From: Actinacidiphila acidipaludis
Lineage (GTDB): Bacteria > Actinomycetota > Actinomycetes > Streptomycetales > Streptomycetaceae
NCBI RefSeq assembly: GCF_019890725.1
Contig: NZ_JAINZZ010000038.1
Coordinates: 1-64,000 of the forward strand
Reading direction: 5' to 3'
Length of the DNA: 64,000 bases
Both the position numbers and the translations under genes were made by a program. Positions within the stretch are counted from its first letter, which is position 1. Each line of letters begins with the position of its first letter. Shown one piece after another: positions 25,020 through 34,217 of the stretch. Below the pieces are notes generated by a model. It was not told the origin of the DNA. It did not search any database and worked only from the letters and a program-made list of their open reading frames with translations.

Positions 25020-25399
25020 TGGACGATGGCAGCGACCTGGAACTGACCAACTCGTTAGTCCCCTACTACGTGCGTGCCGGAGGGGCCGCGCTGCCTCCTG
25101 AAGAGGAGTTCGACCGCACGTCCTGGGTCGCCATCACCCCCGAGGGACTGCACGCGCGGATCGTCGACCGGGATGCCGCGAACATCCGGGACCTCCTCGG
25201 CAGCGGTCCGCTGTCGGTGCACGAAGTCGCGGCACGGATCGGGGTGCCGCTCGGCGTGTGCAGGGTGCTCCTGGCCCAGCTGCGCGACGACGGCCTGCTC
25301 GTTTCCAGGCCGCCCATCCCGAAGGCCGAGGCACCGGACAGGGAGCTCCTGGACCGAGTTCGCGCAGGTCTCATAGCGCATCTACGGATCGGAGCGTGA
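25019..25399 (+). CDS. cvnC: Conservon DUF742 protein CvnC
   Basis: 126 residues. The DUF742 signature is visible as NSLVPYYVRAGGAALPPEEE near the start and GPLSVHEVAARIGVPLGVCR (about 67-86), a winged-helix-like segment, then LLAQLRDDGLLVSRPP. In conservons this protein associates with the kinase, roadblock and GTPase subunits; its exact activity is not established. The ATG overlaps the cvnB stop by one base. cvnD begins four bases after its stop. Confidence 0.9.
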   Translation: MDDGSDLELTNSLVPYYVRAGGAALPPEEEFDRTSWVAITPEGLHARIVDRDAANIRDLLGSGPLSVHEVAARIGVPLGVCRVLLAQLRDDGLLVSRPPIPKAEAPDRELLDRVRAGLIAHLRIGA

Positions 25400-25403
25400 C
25401 AGC

Positions 25404-25970
25404 GTGACCATTGGCACCACCGAGCCGACCTCGGTGAAGATTCTCGTGGTGGGCTCGTTCGGAGTCGGCAAGACCACCGCGATCGGCGGGATCTCCGAGA
25501 TCCGGCCGCTGACCACCGAAGAGCCCATCACCGACCTGAGTGCGGCGACCGACGACCTGTCGTCGACGCCGGGCAAGAAGACCACGACCGTCGCGCTGGA
25601 CTTCGGCCGGGTCAACCTCAGCGACGACCTGACGCTGTACCTGTTCGGCACCCCCGGCCAGGAGCGGTTCAAGGAGCTGTGGCAGGACCTGACCCGCGGC
25701 GCGCTCGGGGCCCTGGTCCTGGTCGACCCCCGGCCGGACCGGCTGAAGCAGTCCTTCGCCGTCCTGGACCTGGTCGAGCAGTACCAGCTGCCCTACGTGA
25801 TCGGCGTCAACCACTTCGACGGGCAGCGGCGCTACCCGCTCGACGAGGTACGCGACGCCCTGAGCGTCTCGCCGGCCACCCCGGTCGTCTCCTGCGACGT
25901 CCGCCGGCGGCAGTCGACAGGTGAAGCGTTGATCACGCTCATCGACCACTACATCGACACCCGTTTGTAA
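25404..25970 (+). CDS. cvnD: Conservon small GTPase CvnD
   Basis: A 188-residue MglA/Ras-like GTPase. P-loop GSFGVGKTT (about 17-25), switch region TTVALDFGRV (about 61-70), G3 LFGTPGQERFKELW (about 80-93) with Gly in place of the common Asp, and G4 GVNHFDG (about 134-140), an NHFD form of NKxD. It is the effector switch of the conservon, with the double-roadblock CvnB as its probable regulator. The GTG start lies four bases after the cvnC stop, and the P450 starts 13 bases downstream, so all five genes form one operon. Confidence 0.92.
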   Translation: MTIGTTEPTSVKILVVGSFGVGKTTAIGGISEIRPLTTEEPITDLSAATDDLSSTPGKKTTTVALDFGRVNLSDDLTLYLFGTPGQERFKELWQDLTRGALGALVLVDPRPDRLKQSFAVLDLVEQYQLPYVIGVNHFDGQRRYPLDEVRDALSVSPATPVVSCDVRRRQSTGEALITLIDHYIDTRL

Positions 25971-25983
25971 GAGGAGCCCACAC

Positions 25984-27360
25984 ATGGAACAGCACACCGG
26001 GAACAGTGGGCCACCGCCTGGGTGCCCGGCCCACGAGAACCTGAAGCTCTACGGGCCTGCGTTCGGCGCGAACCCGGACTCGCACTACAACTACCTGCGG
26101 GCCATGGGCCCGATAGCCACGGTGGACATCGCCGACGGCGTCGAGGTGCGGCTCGTCACCGCGTACACCACGGCGCTGGAGGTCCTGAAGAACTCCAACC
26201 TGTTCATCCGTGACTCGCGCACCTGGCGGGCCCTCCAGGAGGGACGGGTGGATCCGAACAGCCCGGCCCTGCCGATGATGGCCTGGCGGCCGAACGCGCT
26301 GTTCGCCGACGGCGCTGCCCACGCGCGTCTGCGCCCGGCCGTCACCGACAGCCTCAAGCTCGTCGACGAGCAGCTGCTGGGCCGTCAGGCGGAGCAGGTC
26401 GCCGACTACCTGATCAGCCAGTTCAGCAGCCCGCTCAAGCAGGTGGACCTGGTGCAGGAGTACACCAGCCCGCTGCCGCTGCTGGTCTTCGGCAGCCTCT
26501 TCGGCTGCCCGCCCGAGCTCGGTGACCGCATCATCGCCGGCATCACCGGCATCTTCACCGGCGTCCCCGACGCCGACGTCATGCTGGGCACCGCCCTGTT
26601 CGAGCTGGTCGCCCTCAAGCGCCGGCAGCCCGGCGACGACGTCACCTCCCGGCTGCTGGCCCACCAGGCCGGCCTGACCGACGAGGAGGCGTGCAACCAG
26701 CTCGTCACGATGCTCTCGGGCGGCACCGCGCCGCTGACCGCGGCCATCAGCACCGGCATCGCCCTGATGCTCGGCGACGAGAAGTACGCCACCGGCAACT
26801 ACTCGGCCAGGGACGCCGTGCAGGAGGTCCTCTGGAACTACGCGCCGCTCGCCAACTACGCCGCCCACTACCCGGTGGCCGACGTCAAGGTGGGCAACCA
26901 GGTGCTGTACGCGCACGACCCGGTGCTGATCAGCTTCGCGGGGGCCAACACCGACCCGTCGGCGCGCAACGAGGTCAACAGCGAGTCGCACCTGGCCTTC
27001 GGCGCCGGTCCGCACGCCTGCCCGGCCAAGGACCCGGCGTGGGTCATCGCGGTCAAGGCCATCGAGACGCTGATGAAGCGGCTCCCGGACCTCGAACTGC
27101 GCTGCGACTTCCACGCCCTGACGTGGAACCAGGACCCGTGGACCCGCTCCCTGGTGAGCCTGCCGGTCCGGTACACCACGCCGGCGCCGATCCCGCGCAG
27201 GTCCCCGGCCGCCGCGCCGATGGCCGCGGCCGAGCCCGCGGCCCCCGCCGCGGCGCCCGAACCCCTGCACGCCACGGCGTCGTCGGCCGGCTCACCGCAG
27301 GCCCCCCGGCGCAAGAAGGGCATGTTCAGCCGCCTGGTGGACTGGATCAATGGCCAGTGA
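25984..27360 (+). CDS. Conservon-linked cytochrome P450 (CvnE type) with a basic C-terminal tail
   Basis: 458 residues. The heme loop is FGAGPHACPAKD (about 340-351, Cys at about 347) and the ExxR-like EVLW lies in the K helix. The I-helix MLSGGTAPLTAAI replaces the usual (A/G)GxxT with SGGTA, so oxygen activation may be altered. After the P450 fold (about residue 400) there is a proline/alanine-rich linker and a cationic end, RRKKGMFSRLVDWINGQ, which could be an amphipathic membrane or protein-docking helix. It is the fifth gene of the conservon operon, 13 bases after cvnD. Substrate unknown. Confidence 0.88.
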   Translation: MEQHTGNSGPPPGCPAHENLKLYGPAFGANPDSHYNYLRAMGPIATVDIADGVEVRLVTAYTTALEVLKNSNLFIRDSRTWRALQEGRVDPNSPALPMMAWRPNALFADGAAHARLRPAVTDSLKLVDEQLLGRQAEQVADYLISQFSSPLKQVDLVQEYTSPLPLLVFGSLFGCPPELGDRIIAGITGIFTGVPDADVMLGTALFELVALKRRQPGDDVTSRLLAHQAGLTDEEACNQLVTMLSGGTAPLTAAISTGIALMLGDEKYATGNYSARDAVQEVLWNYAPLANYAAHYPVADVKVGNQVLYAHDPVLISFAGANTDPSARNEVNSESHLAFGAGPHACPAKDPAWVIAVKAIETLMKRLPDLELRCDFHALTWNQDPWTRSLVSLPVRYTTPAPIPRRSPAAAPMAAAEPAAPAAAPEPLHATASSAGSPQAPRRKKGMFSRLVDWINGQ

Positions 27361-27460
27361 CAGTGGCACATCACGATGGCCTGTTCTGATTGTCTGAATC
27401 TTCAACTGCTTGGGTAGGCATAGCGGTCTGTAGCGTGCCGCGAGCCCTGAAGGAGTAGTC

Positions 27461-28717
27461 GTGGAGCCGGCGATATCTCCGCCCATCGACCGCCGAGGAA
27501 TTGCACCGCTGTTCTCCCGCCTGCGCTCAGCAGGCGGGCAGGCAGACCCGTTCTCGATCTACGGGAAGCTGGCGTCGATGGGGAAGGTCGTCGCAGCCCC
27601 CTGGGGGGGCCACGTCGTCACCTCGTACGACCTGTGCGACCACGTCCTGCGGTCACGGGAGGACTGGCTGGAGCTGGACGCCTCCTGGCGTGGACGCCAG
27701 CCGGAGTCGGCCCGCTGGACGTCCCTCGCCTCGCGGGAGATGAGCCGCACCCTGCCGTCACTCAACGGCGAGGAGCACCAGCGGGTACGGCGTTCGGCGG
27801 GCAGCATGTTCGGCGGCTCCGCGCTCGACGACCTCCAGGCGCCGGTCACCGTGATCACCCGCAAGCTCCTCGACCGGCTGGAGGAGGAACTCGACGCCGG
27901 CGAGGGGGACTTCCATGTCACGGTCAGTGAGGAACTGCCAGTGGCGACAATCGGCCACTGGCTCGCGCTGCCCGAGGCCGACCACCCGCTGCTGCGGGAG
28001 CTGACCCGCGACATGGTCTACACCCAGGAACTCCTGCCGTCCGCGAGCCAGCTGGCCCACTCGGACCTGGCCATCGGCAGGCTGCGCCGGTACTTCCGGT
28101 CGCTCATCGCCGAGCGGCGCAACCACCTGGGCGACGACCCCGTCTCCCGCTGGATCGTCGCCTGGGACCGCATCGAGCGGGACCGCGACGCCGCCGACGA
28201 CGGCGTCTACCACCTCGTCCTGTTCGTCCTGTTGGCGGCCCTGGAGACGACCGCCAGCATGCTGTCCCAGGTCGTCCTCGCCCTGATGAACCACCCGGCG
28301 CAGTGGGACCATCTCACCCGCCACCCGGAGGACGTGCCCGGCGCCGTCGAGGAGGCCCTGCGGTACGACCCGCCGACGCACGTCATCACCCGGGTGGCCC
28401 GCCACGACACCGTGCTGGAAGGCGTCGAGGTCAAGGCCGATGAGACGGTCCATCTCATGGTGGCGGCGGCCGGCCGCGACCCCGAGCGCCACAACGACCC
28501 CGACAGCTTCGACATCCACCGCCGCCGCCAGGGGCACCTGGCGTTCAGCAGCGGTGTCCACTACTGCCTCGGCGCGCCCCTGGCACGGCTGGAGGCCCAC
28601 ACCCTGCTGCACGGGCTGCTGCGCCGCTTCCCCCGTCTGCACCTCGCCAGAACCCCGCAGTGGGCCCCCCGGGTGGTCTTCCGCCGGCCGCGCAGCCTTC
28701 CCGTCGCACTCGCCTGA
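27461..28717 (+). CDS. Cytochrome P450
   Basis: A 418-residue bacterial class I P450 fold. I-helix LLAALETTASMLSQ (about 254-267), ExxR in VEEALRYDPPTHV (about 297-309) and heme loop FSSGVHYCLGAPLARLE (about 363-379). Unlike the preceding P450 it has a normal C-terminus. AAGGAG (27450-27455) precedes the GTG. A 100-base gap after the conservon P450 could hold a separate promoter (TAGCGT near 27433), but none is convincing. The hydratase gene starts six bases after its stop, so those two are co-transcribed. Electron-transfer partners are not encoded here. Confidence 0.9.
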   Translation: MEPAISPPIDRRGIAPLFSRLRSAGGQADPFSIYGKLASMGKVVAAPWGGHVVTSYDLCDHVLRSREDWLELDASWRGRQPESARWTSLASREMSRTLPSLNGEEHQRVRRSAGSMFGGSALDDLQAPVTVITRKLLDRLEEELDAGEGDFHVTVSEELPVATIGHWLALPEADHPLLRELTRDMVYTQELLPSASQLAHSDLAIGRLRRYFRSLIAERRNHLGDDPVSRWIVAWDRIERDRDAADDGVYHLVLFVLLAALETTASMLSQVVLALMNHPAQWDHLTRHPEDVPGAVEEALRYDPPTHVITRVARHDTVLEGVEVKADETVHLMVAAAGRDPERHNDPDSFDIHRRRQGHLAFSSGVHYCLGAPLARLEAHTLLHGLLRRFPRLHLARTPQWAPRVVFRRPRSLPVALA

Positions 28718-28723
28718 GAGATC

Positions 28724-29506
28724 ATGATCCCCAACTCCTCCATGTACGACTGCAAGACGCTGCTCGTCCGCCTGGACGAGAAGAAGGTCCTGCACGTCAC
28801 CCTCGACGCCCCGGACACGGGCAACGCCCTCGACGACGCCATGCTGGACGAACTGCTCGCCGTCCTCCACGCCGTCCGTCTGCCCGACGTCCGGGCCGTG
28901 GTGCTCTCCGGAGCCGGCGACGACTTCTGCCGGGGCGCCGACCGCGACGAGATGCGCGAGACGCTCGGCTCCGACCCCAGCGGGGCCGGGACGACGGCGT
29001 TGATCGACAAGGCGCGGCGCGTCTGCGAGGCGCTGGAGACGCTGCCCGTCCCGACGATCGCCCGGCTGCACGGCCGGGTGATCGGCGCCGGCCTGGTCCT
29101 GGCGGTCAACTGCGACCTGCGCATCGCCGCCGACACCACCTCGTTCTGGATGCCGGAGCTGATGGTGCGGCTCGTCCCCGCCTGGGCCGGCGGACTGGGC
29201 CGGCTGATCGAACTGGCCGGTGAAGCGGCGATCGTCGAACTCCTGCTCACCGGCACGGAGTTCTCCGCACTGACCGCCAGGAAGCTCAACCTCGTCCAGC
29301 GCGTGGAGGTCGTCCAGGAGATCGACCGGGCCATCACCGAGAAGTGGCTGACGCCGGTCCTGAGGCGCAAGCCGCAGGCGGTCGCGCTCACCAAGCGCCT
29401 GATCGTCGCCAACCGGCGGACCAGGGCCGGTGCCGGCACGTCCCTGCTCGACGCCTATCTCCTCACCGAGCAACTGAGGGGCATCAGCGGTCAGGGGAGC
29501 GACTGA
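28724..29506 (+). CDS. Enoyl-CoA hydratase/isomerase-family protein
   Basis: A 260-residue crotonase-fold protein. VVLSGAGDDFCRGADRDEM (about 65-83) carries the first oxyanion-hole strand and RLHGRVIGAGLVLAVNCDLR (about 113-132) the second. The hydratase glutamates are not both at their usual places (PELMVRLVPAWAGGLGRL), so hydration of enoyl-CoA is not assured; isomerase, hydrolase or other crotonase chemistry is possible. It starts six bases after the P450 stop. An oxidation-then-CoA-chemistry partnership is plausible but unproven. Confidence 0.8.
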   Translation: MIPNSSMYDCKTLLVRLDEKKVLHVTLDAPDTGNALDDAMLDELLAVLHAVRLPDVRAVVLSGAGDDFCRGADRDEMRETLGSDPSGAGTTALIDKARRVCEALETLPVPTIARLHGRVIGAGLVLAVNCDLRIAADTTSFWMPELMVRLVPAWAGGLGRLIELAGEAAIVELLLTGTEFSALTARKLNLVQRVEVVQEIDRAITEKWLTPVLRRKPQAVALTKRLIVANRRTRAGAGTSLLDAYLLTEQLRGISGQGSD

Positions 29507-29653
29507 CCGGTTCCTGTGCGTCATGGGGCGGGCGGCGCGGGGGACTTGCGGGAGTCAAGGCCCCACGAGGATGGTTGAGGTCCGCAGGACGCCGCCCGCC
29601 GGCCGTGGCCGGAGGGCAACGACAACCCGATTCGACGACCTGATCGGAGTGCC

Positions 29654-30427
29654 GTGACTGCTGTTGACGGACAGCACGAGGCAGCCAGGAGCGCACGAAG
29701 CGATCTCCGCGGGCGGATAGGCCACTACATGGCCGCCGTGGGGGAGTTCCTGCTCACCCACGACGTGGCCGACGTCTCCAGGGTCGCGGCCTTCACGGGC
29801 GCGGCCGGTCACCCGCACGCCGACTGCGGCTGCGAGGTCTCCGGCGTGATCGGGTTCTCGCCGCGCTTCCAGCGCGAGGCGCTGCTGCGCGGCCCGGGCG
29901 AGGCCTGTCTGGTGTGGTGCGGCAACTCCGGCTGGTCGCTCACCATGACCCCCTGGCCCGCCCGCGCCGACGGGCTCCCCGCCCCCCGCTGGCTGGGCAT
30001 GGGCCTGGTTCCTCCGCCGTCGGAGGTCCACGCGTTCATCCTCGCGCTCCAGCTCGACATCGACAGCCGCAGCGACGCCCGTCCCGCCTACCGTCAGGCC
30101 GGCGAGGACCTGGACGGGCTGGCGTCCCGGCTGGCCGAGTACCTTCCGCACACCGCCGCCGCGGAGCGCGGGGCCGAGGACTTCCCGCTGCGCTTCGGCC
30201 GCGGCCTGGACGCCCACTACCGCGTCGAGGCGGAGAAGGCCCTGGGGGACAGATCGCCGACCGGCGTGGTCCTGACCGCCGGCGAGCTCGCCGCGCTCGA
30301 AAAGCTGGTCAAGTACGTCGAGGCCGCCGAAGCGCCGCCCGACGGGCCCGCGGAGAACCCCGTCGGCCCGGGGGCACTGGCCCGCCGCCTCATCGAGGAG
30401 CTCACTCGCCGCCGAACCGACGTCTGA
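29654..30427 (+). CDS. DUF6292-like protein of unknown function
   Basis: 257 residues. The core, about 20-150, includes HPHADCGCEVSGVIGFSPRF, LVWCGNSGWSLTMTPWP and GMGLVPPPSEVHAFILALQL. This resembles the Streptomyces DUF6292 group, proteins with a conserved GWS segment and no known role. The second half is helical (LASRLAEYLPHTAAA, ELAALEKLVKYVEAA). GTG start at 29654. A 147-base gap separates it from the hydratase gene, and a strong stem-loop follows its stop. Confidence 0.6.
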   Translation: MTAVDGQHEAARSARSDLRGRIGHYMAAVGEFLLTHDVADVSRVAAFTGAAGHPHADCGCEVSGVIGFSPRFQREALLRGPGEACLVWCGNSGWSLTMTPWPARADGLPAPRWLGMGLVPPPSEVHAFILALQLDIDSRSDARPAYRQAGEDLDGLASRLAEYLPHTAAAERGAEDFPLRFGRGLDAHYRVEAEKALGDRSPTGVVLTAGELAALEKLVKYVEAAEAPPDGPAENPVGPGALARRLIEELTRRRTDV

Positions 30428-30458
30428 GGCACGTCCACCGGCGGAACCACCGGCGAAC

Positions 30459-30495
30459 TGCACGGTGAGGGCGGCGTTCCCGCCCTCACCGTGCA
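30459..30495. terminator. 16-bp perfect stem-loop
   Basis: TGCACGGTGAGGGCGG (30458-30474 region) pairs with CCGCCCTCACCGTGCA ending at 30495, around the loop CGTTC. It begins about 31 bases after the stop of the DUF6292-like gene. Its outer end overlaps the first GTGCAC site of the array. Confidence 0.75.
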
Positions 30496-30706
30496 CTTCG
30501 CCATGCCTCCGTGCACCGGAGACGCGAGATCACCGCCGGAGACCGCCCGCGGACCCCGCCACCTGCGCTTCGTCCCGCGGGGCGGCTCTTGTGCGACCGG
30601 CCGGCCGTGCACATCGACGGACGCTCCGCCGCACGATGTGCACGGTCGTCGCCCCTGGGCCGACTGCCCGTGCACATCGGCGGCCCGGGGGCGCCGGACC
30701 GTGCAC
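30491..30706. repeat. Array of GTGCAC palindromes, partly spaced 31-32 bp
   Basis: The 6-bp palindrome GTGCAC occurs at 30491, 30511, 30607, 30638, 30670 and 30701. The last four are 31, 32 and 31 bases apart and 30511 to 30607 is 96 bases, so most sites fall on the same helix face. Spacer sequences are not repeated. A -10-like TAGCGT (30739-30744) lies just downstream. The whole stretch 30428-31106 has no supportable gene. Confidence 0.7.
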
Positions 30707-31071
30707 AAGTGCCATGGTCCGACCGGGCCGTGTCCCTCTAGCGTGGGCAGCGATCAGCCAGAAGGGGCGTCTCCCATCGGCACAGCCGTGCTGCGCACTC
30801 CACTGGCGTCCGTGTGCCCGTGAGCGCGGACGCCGGATGCCGGCCCGGACCGAGGGGGGGTGGGTGCCCCGCTGGCATCCGCCGGAGGCCGTCACGCTTG
30901 TGGGGGGGCTGGAGTTGCCACAGACAACGCAAGCCCAGAGCGGTGGCGGCCGACGCCGGCGGGTGATCAGGCGGTGGCGCCGGCGGAGGGTTCGGCCCTT
31001 CCCTTCCGGCGCCACCCCGAGCCACGGCCTCCGCTGAGCCCGGCCGACCCCGGCTCATCCGGTCTCGTCCG

Positions 31072-31088
31072 ACGGGATCCGATCCCGT
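31072..31088. terminator. Palindrome downstream of recQ-like gene
   Basis: ACGGGATC (31072-31079) and GATCCCGT (31081-31088) around one base, 18 bases beyond the stop of the minus-strand helicase gene. It may be a weak terminator or a protein site. Confidence 0.35.
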
Positions 31089-31106
31089 ACGCCCTCCCTC
31101 GCCGGC

Positions 31107-32960
31107 CTAGCGCCGGTCGGGAGCGGCGGTGAGCAGCTTCTTGTCCGTCACCACGGACAGGGAGAGCGTGCGGTAGCCGACGGACTCGAAGAGCACGGTC
31201 ACCTTGCCGTCGCCCTCGCTCATCACCTCGCCGTCACCCCAGTGCCCGTGGCGGACACGCACCCCCGGCTGGTACGGGTGCCCGCCCGCCCGGGGCGCGC
31301 CGCGGCGGCTCGTGGCCGGGGCCGGTCCGGTGGCGGCGGGCGCCGCCGCGGCGCGGCGGCCGAGGAAGCCCCGGCCGGGGGTCCTGCGCGGCCGGCCCGC
31401 CGGACGGCGTCGCCGCGGGGAGGCACCCGGCGCGTCCGCCGCCCCGCCATCCCGCCCGACGGGCACGGCGGAGCCCGCGGAGGCGACTTCCGCCGCGGCC
31501 GCCGCGCAGTTGTCGCAGGCGCCGCACGGCACGTCCACCGACTCGCCGAAGTACCCGAGGAGGAAGCGACGGCGGCAGTCCACGGTCTCGGCGTACCCGC
31601 GCATCATGTCGATCCGCGACTGCTCCAGCTTGCGGTGCGTGGCGTCCACCTCCAGGGCTTTCCCGACCGCTGCCTCCACCACGTCCCGGGAGCCGGACCG
31701 GGCGCCGTCCGCATCGCCGCCCGTCCAGGCGCTGCCCCGGCGTCCGGTGCGGACCGCCCCCGCCTCCTCCAGCAGGTTGAGCACCGCGGACAGCCGCGTC
31801 GGACTCAGGTCGCAGTCCGCCCGCAGGCGTGTCGCGCCGACGGGTCCGCTCTCGGCGCGCAGCCGCTCGGCGACCCGCTGCAGCGCGTCCGCGTCCGGTG
31901 CCCCCGCGGCGAAGTACCGCTGCAGTCCGAGGTCCTTCGCCCGGTAGGCGAGGATCGCCCGGGCCGGTTCGCCGTCCCGGCCCGCCCGGCCGAACTCCTG
32001 GTAGTAGGCGTCGAGCGAGCCGGGCACGGACGCGTGGAGCACGAACCGCACGTTCGCCTTGTCGATGCCCATCCCGAACGCCGAGGTCGCCACGATCACG
32101 TCCAACTCGCCGCCGACGAAACGGTCCTGGACGGCGGCGCGGTGGGTACTGGGCCGCCCCGCGTGGTAACTGTCGGCCGCCAGCCCCAGGTCCGACAACT
32201 CGCGGGCGATCCTGTCGGCAGCCCGGCGGGTCGCCGCGTACACGATGCCGGGCTTCTCCTCGACGGCCGCGCGCTCGACGACGAAGCGGTCCTTGGCCGC
32301 CTCGTCCTGGAACGCCCGGACCTCCAGGTGGATGCCGGGGCGGTCGAAGCCGGAGACCACCTCCACCGGGTCGGCCATGCCCAGCCGTTCGGCGATGTCC
32401 CGGCGCACCGGTGCGGCCGCGTTCGCGGTCAGCGCCAGCACCGGCGGGTTGCCCAGTCCCGTCCGGGCGTGGCGCAGCCGCAGGTAGTCCGGTCGGAAGT
32501 CATGACCCCACGAGGACACGCAGTGCGCCTCGTCGACGACGAGCAGCCGCGGCCGTATCGCGGCGAGCCGGGCCAGCACGTCGTCCTTGACGAGCTGTTC
32601 GGGCGCGAGGAAGACGACGTCCGCCGAGCCGGCGCTGATCCGGTCCCAGGCCGTCTCGTTGGCGCTGCGCCGCTGGGCGGAGTTGACGGCCTCGGCGCGC
32701 AGGCCGCCCGACTCGATCAGACCCTGCATCTGGTCGCGTTGCAGGGCGATCAGCGGTGAGACCACCACGACCGGCCCGCCGAGCAGCACCGCGGGCACCT
32801 GGTAGACGGCGGACTTGCCGGCGCCGGTCGGCATCACGGCGATCACGTCCCGGCGGTTCATCACGGCCTTCATCGCCGTGAGCTGGGCCGGCCGCAGGCG
32901 CTCCCAGCCGAAGACGCGGCGGGCGGTGCCGCGCAGGCGGCGGGACGTGAGTGCGAGCAT
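31107..32960 (-). CDS. RecQ-family ATP-dependent DNA helicase
   Basis: 617 residues. Helicase motifs in order: motif 0 FGWERLRPAQLTAM, Walker A VMPTGAGKSAVYQVPA (about 43-58), motif Ia VVSPLIALQRDQM, Walker B LLVVDEAHCVSSWGHDFRPDY (DEAH near 142), VLALTANAA, ATSAFGMGIDKANVRFV and YYQEFGRAGRDGEP (motif VI). A zinc-binding region holds CRRRFLLGYFGE and CGACDNCA. A basic proline/alanine-rich linker leads to a C-terminal KOW-like segment (GVRVRHGHWGDGEVMSEGDG) that replaces the usual HRDC domain. The ATG at 32960 follows GAGGAGA. It unwinds DNA in repair or recombination. Confidence 0.92.
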   Translation of the reverse strand: MLALTSRRLRGTARRVFGWERLRPAQLTAMKAVMNRRDVIAVMPTGAGKSAVYQVPAVLLGGPVVVVSPLIALQRDQMQGLIESGGLRAEAVNSAQRRSANETAWDRISAGSADVVFLAPEQLVKDDVLARLAAIRPRLLVVDEAHCVSSWGHDFRPDYLRLRHARTGLGNPPVLALTANAAAPVRRDIAERLGMADPVEVVSGFDRPGIHLEVRAFQDEAAKDRFVVERAAVEEKPGIVYAATRRAADRIARELSDLGLAADSYHAGRPSTHRAAVQDRFVGGELDVIVATSAFGMGIDKANVRFVLHASVPGSLDAYYQEFGRAGRDGEPARAILAYRAKDLGLQRYFAAGAPDADALQRVAERLRAESGPVGATRLRADCDLSPTRLSAVLNLLEEAGAVRTGRRGSAWTGGDADGARSGSRDVVEAAVGKALEVDATHRKLEQSRIDMMRGYAETVDCRRRFLLGYFGESVDVPCGACDNCAAAAAEVASAGSAVPVGRDGGAADAPGASPRRRRPAGRPRRTPGRGFLGRRAAAAPAATGPAPATSRRGAPRAGGHPYQPGVRVRHGHWGDGEVMSEGDGKVTVLFESVGYRTLSLSVVTDKKLLTAAPDRR

Positions 32961-33212
32961 GGTTCTCCTCGGAGGCCGGGGCGGTGATCCACCGCGTGCC
33001 AGGCGGCTACCCCGGCTCGGCGGGATATCCCCCGCCCTTTCCCCGGCGGTGGCCCGCCTGCCCTGTTTCCCGGCGCCCCGCGGCATCGCGGCCGGGCCTG
33101 CGCCCTGCACCGTGAGCCGCCGTGACGGAAGACCCACGTGCCGCCCGGCTCGGTGCCGGTCGAGGGCGCGGGCCGTTCCGGGTCCGGCGGCGGGACGAAC
33201 GCCTCTTCCCCG

Positions 33213-34217
33213 TCACCGAGTCGGCCTCGTCCACCGGGCGGCGCGGGAGGGATTCTGCGCGAGCAGTGCACGGCCGAGCGGGGTCAGGGTGTGCAGGACG
33301 GAGTTCCTCCGCCGGGCGGACGCGATCAGTCCCGCCTCCCGTAACACCGCCGCGTGCTGGCTCGCCGCGGCGGCTCCCGAGCCGATGCGGCGGGCGAGTT
33401 CACTCGTGGTGCACCCCTCGTCGAGGTGACGCAGACAGGCCGCACGCCGCCTGCCGATCAGTGCCTCCAGCGACGCCGCCCGCCCGCCGTGCTGGGCCGC
33501 CCACCAGCCGGCCTCCCGCGTCACCGGGTAGACCAGCACGGGCGGCAGTTCCGGGTCGATCAGCGTGACCGGCATCCGCCAGCAGAAGACGGACGGGACC
33601 AGCAGCAGCCCGCGGCCCGCCAGGTGGAGGTCGCGCCGCACCGGGTAGTCGACGTCCAGCACCGGCGCCCGCCAGCGCATGGTCGGCCCGAGCCCGGCGA
33701 GGAGCCCCTCGCCGCCGTCCGCCAGGAAGTCCCGGGCCCGCGTGGCCCGGTCGGAGTCGATGTGTGCGGCGACGCGCTCGGCGTAGGGAGCGACGAGGAC
33801 GGCGTAGCAGTCGCGCAGCGTCTGGCCGAGTGCGTGCAGGACCTCGCGGTCGCCCTCGGCCAACGGGCCTGCCCAGCCCGGCAGTTGTGGCAGGCAGCGC
33901 AGCTCGGCCCGCAGCCGGCGACGGGGAGCGGACAGGACCGCGTCGATCCCCTCCTCCAGCCCGGCGGCGCCCTGGGCGGGCGTGAGGAAGTCCGGGAAGT
34001 CCCCGCGGGGCGGGGCGAGTGCGCGCAGCAGGCGGGGCTGCCAGATCGGAAGCGCCGCCAGATCGAGCCGGGCCTGCCGCCGCCAGGGGCCGAAGACGGC
34101 GGGACCCTGCGAACCGCCGAGCAACGTGGTGGCGAGCACCAGTTCCCACAGTGGATGCGGCCCCGGGGCCACGCGGACGCGGGCCAGGTCCTCCGTGGTG
34201 AAGACAAGCCTGAGCAT
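33213..34217 (-). CDS. ArsR-like winged-helix transcriptional regulator
   Basis: 334 residues. The DNA-binding domain is C-terminal (about 255-325): RRRAACLRHLDEGCTTSELA, RIGSGAAAASQHAAVLREAG, LIASARRRNSVLHTLTPLG. The N-terminal 250 residues are the long module seen in Streptomyces DUF5937/ArsR proteins, beginning LRLVFTTEDLARVRVAPGPH. The ATG at 34217 follows GGGGGAGG. Upstream it is divergent to the secreted I36-like gene; 252 bases downstream lies the helicase gene on the same strand. Effector and targets unknown. Confidence 0.82.
   Translation of the reverse strand: MLRLVFTTEDLARVRVAPGPHPLWELVLATTLLGGSQGPAVFGPWRRQARLDLAALPIWQPRLLRALAPPRGDFPDFLTPAQGAAGLEEGIDAVLSAPRRRLRAELRCLPQLPGWAGPLAEGDREVLHALGQTLRDCYAVLVAPYAERVAAHIDSDRATRARDFLADGGEGLLAGLGPTMRWRAPVLDVDYPVRRDLHLAGRGLLLVPSVFCWRMPVTLIDPELPPVLVYPVTREAGWWAAQHGGRAASLEALIGRRRAACLRHLDEGCTTSELARRIGSGAAAASQHAAVLREAGLIASARRRNSVLHTLTPLGRALLAQNPSRAARWTRPTR

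Noticed and set aside
25984..29506. A secondary-metabolite cluster built on two P450s and a hydratase
   Set aside because: No synthase, synthetase or tailoring partners are nearby. The genes fit a conservon neighbourhood instead.
30465..31037. Long open frames over the GTGCAC array
   Set aside because: Their products are low-complexity Arg/Pro-rich and repeat motifs only because GTGCAC recurs. Third-base bias is absent.
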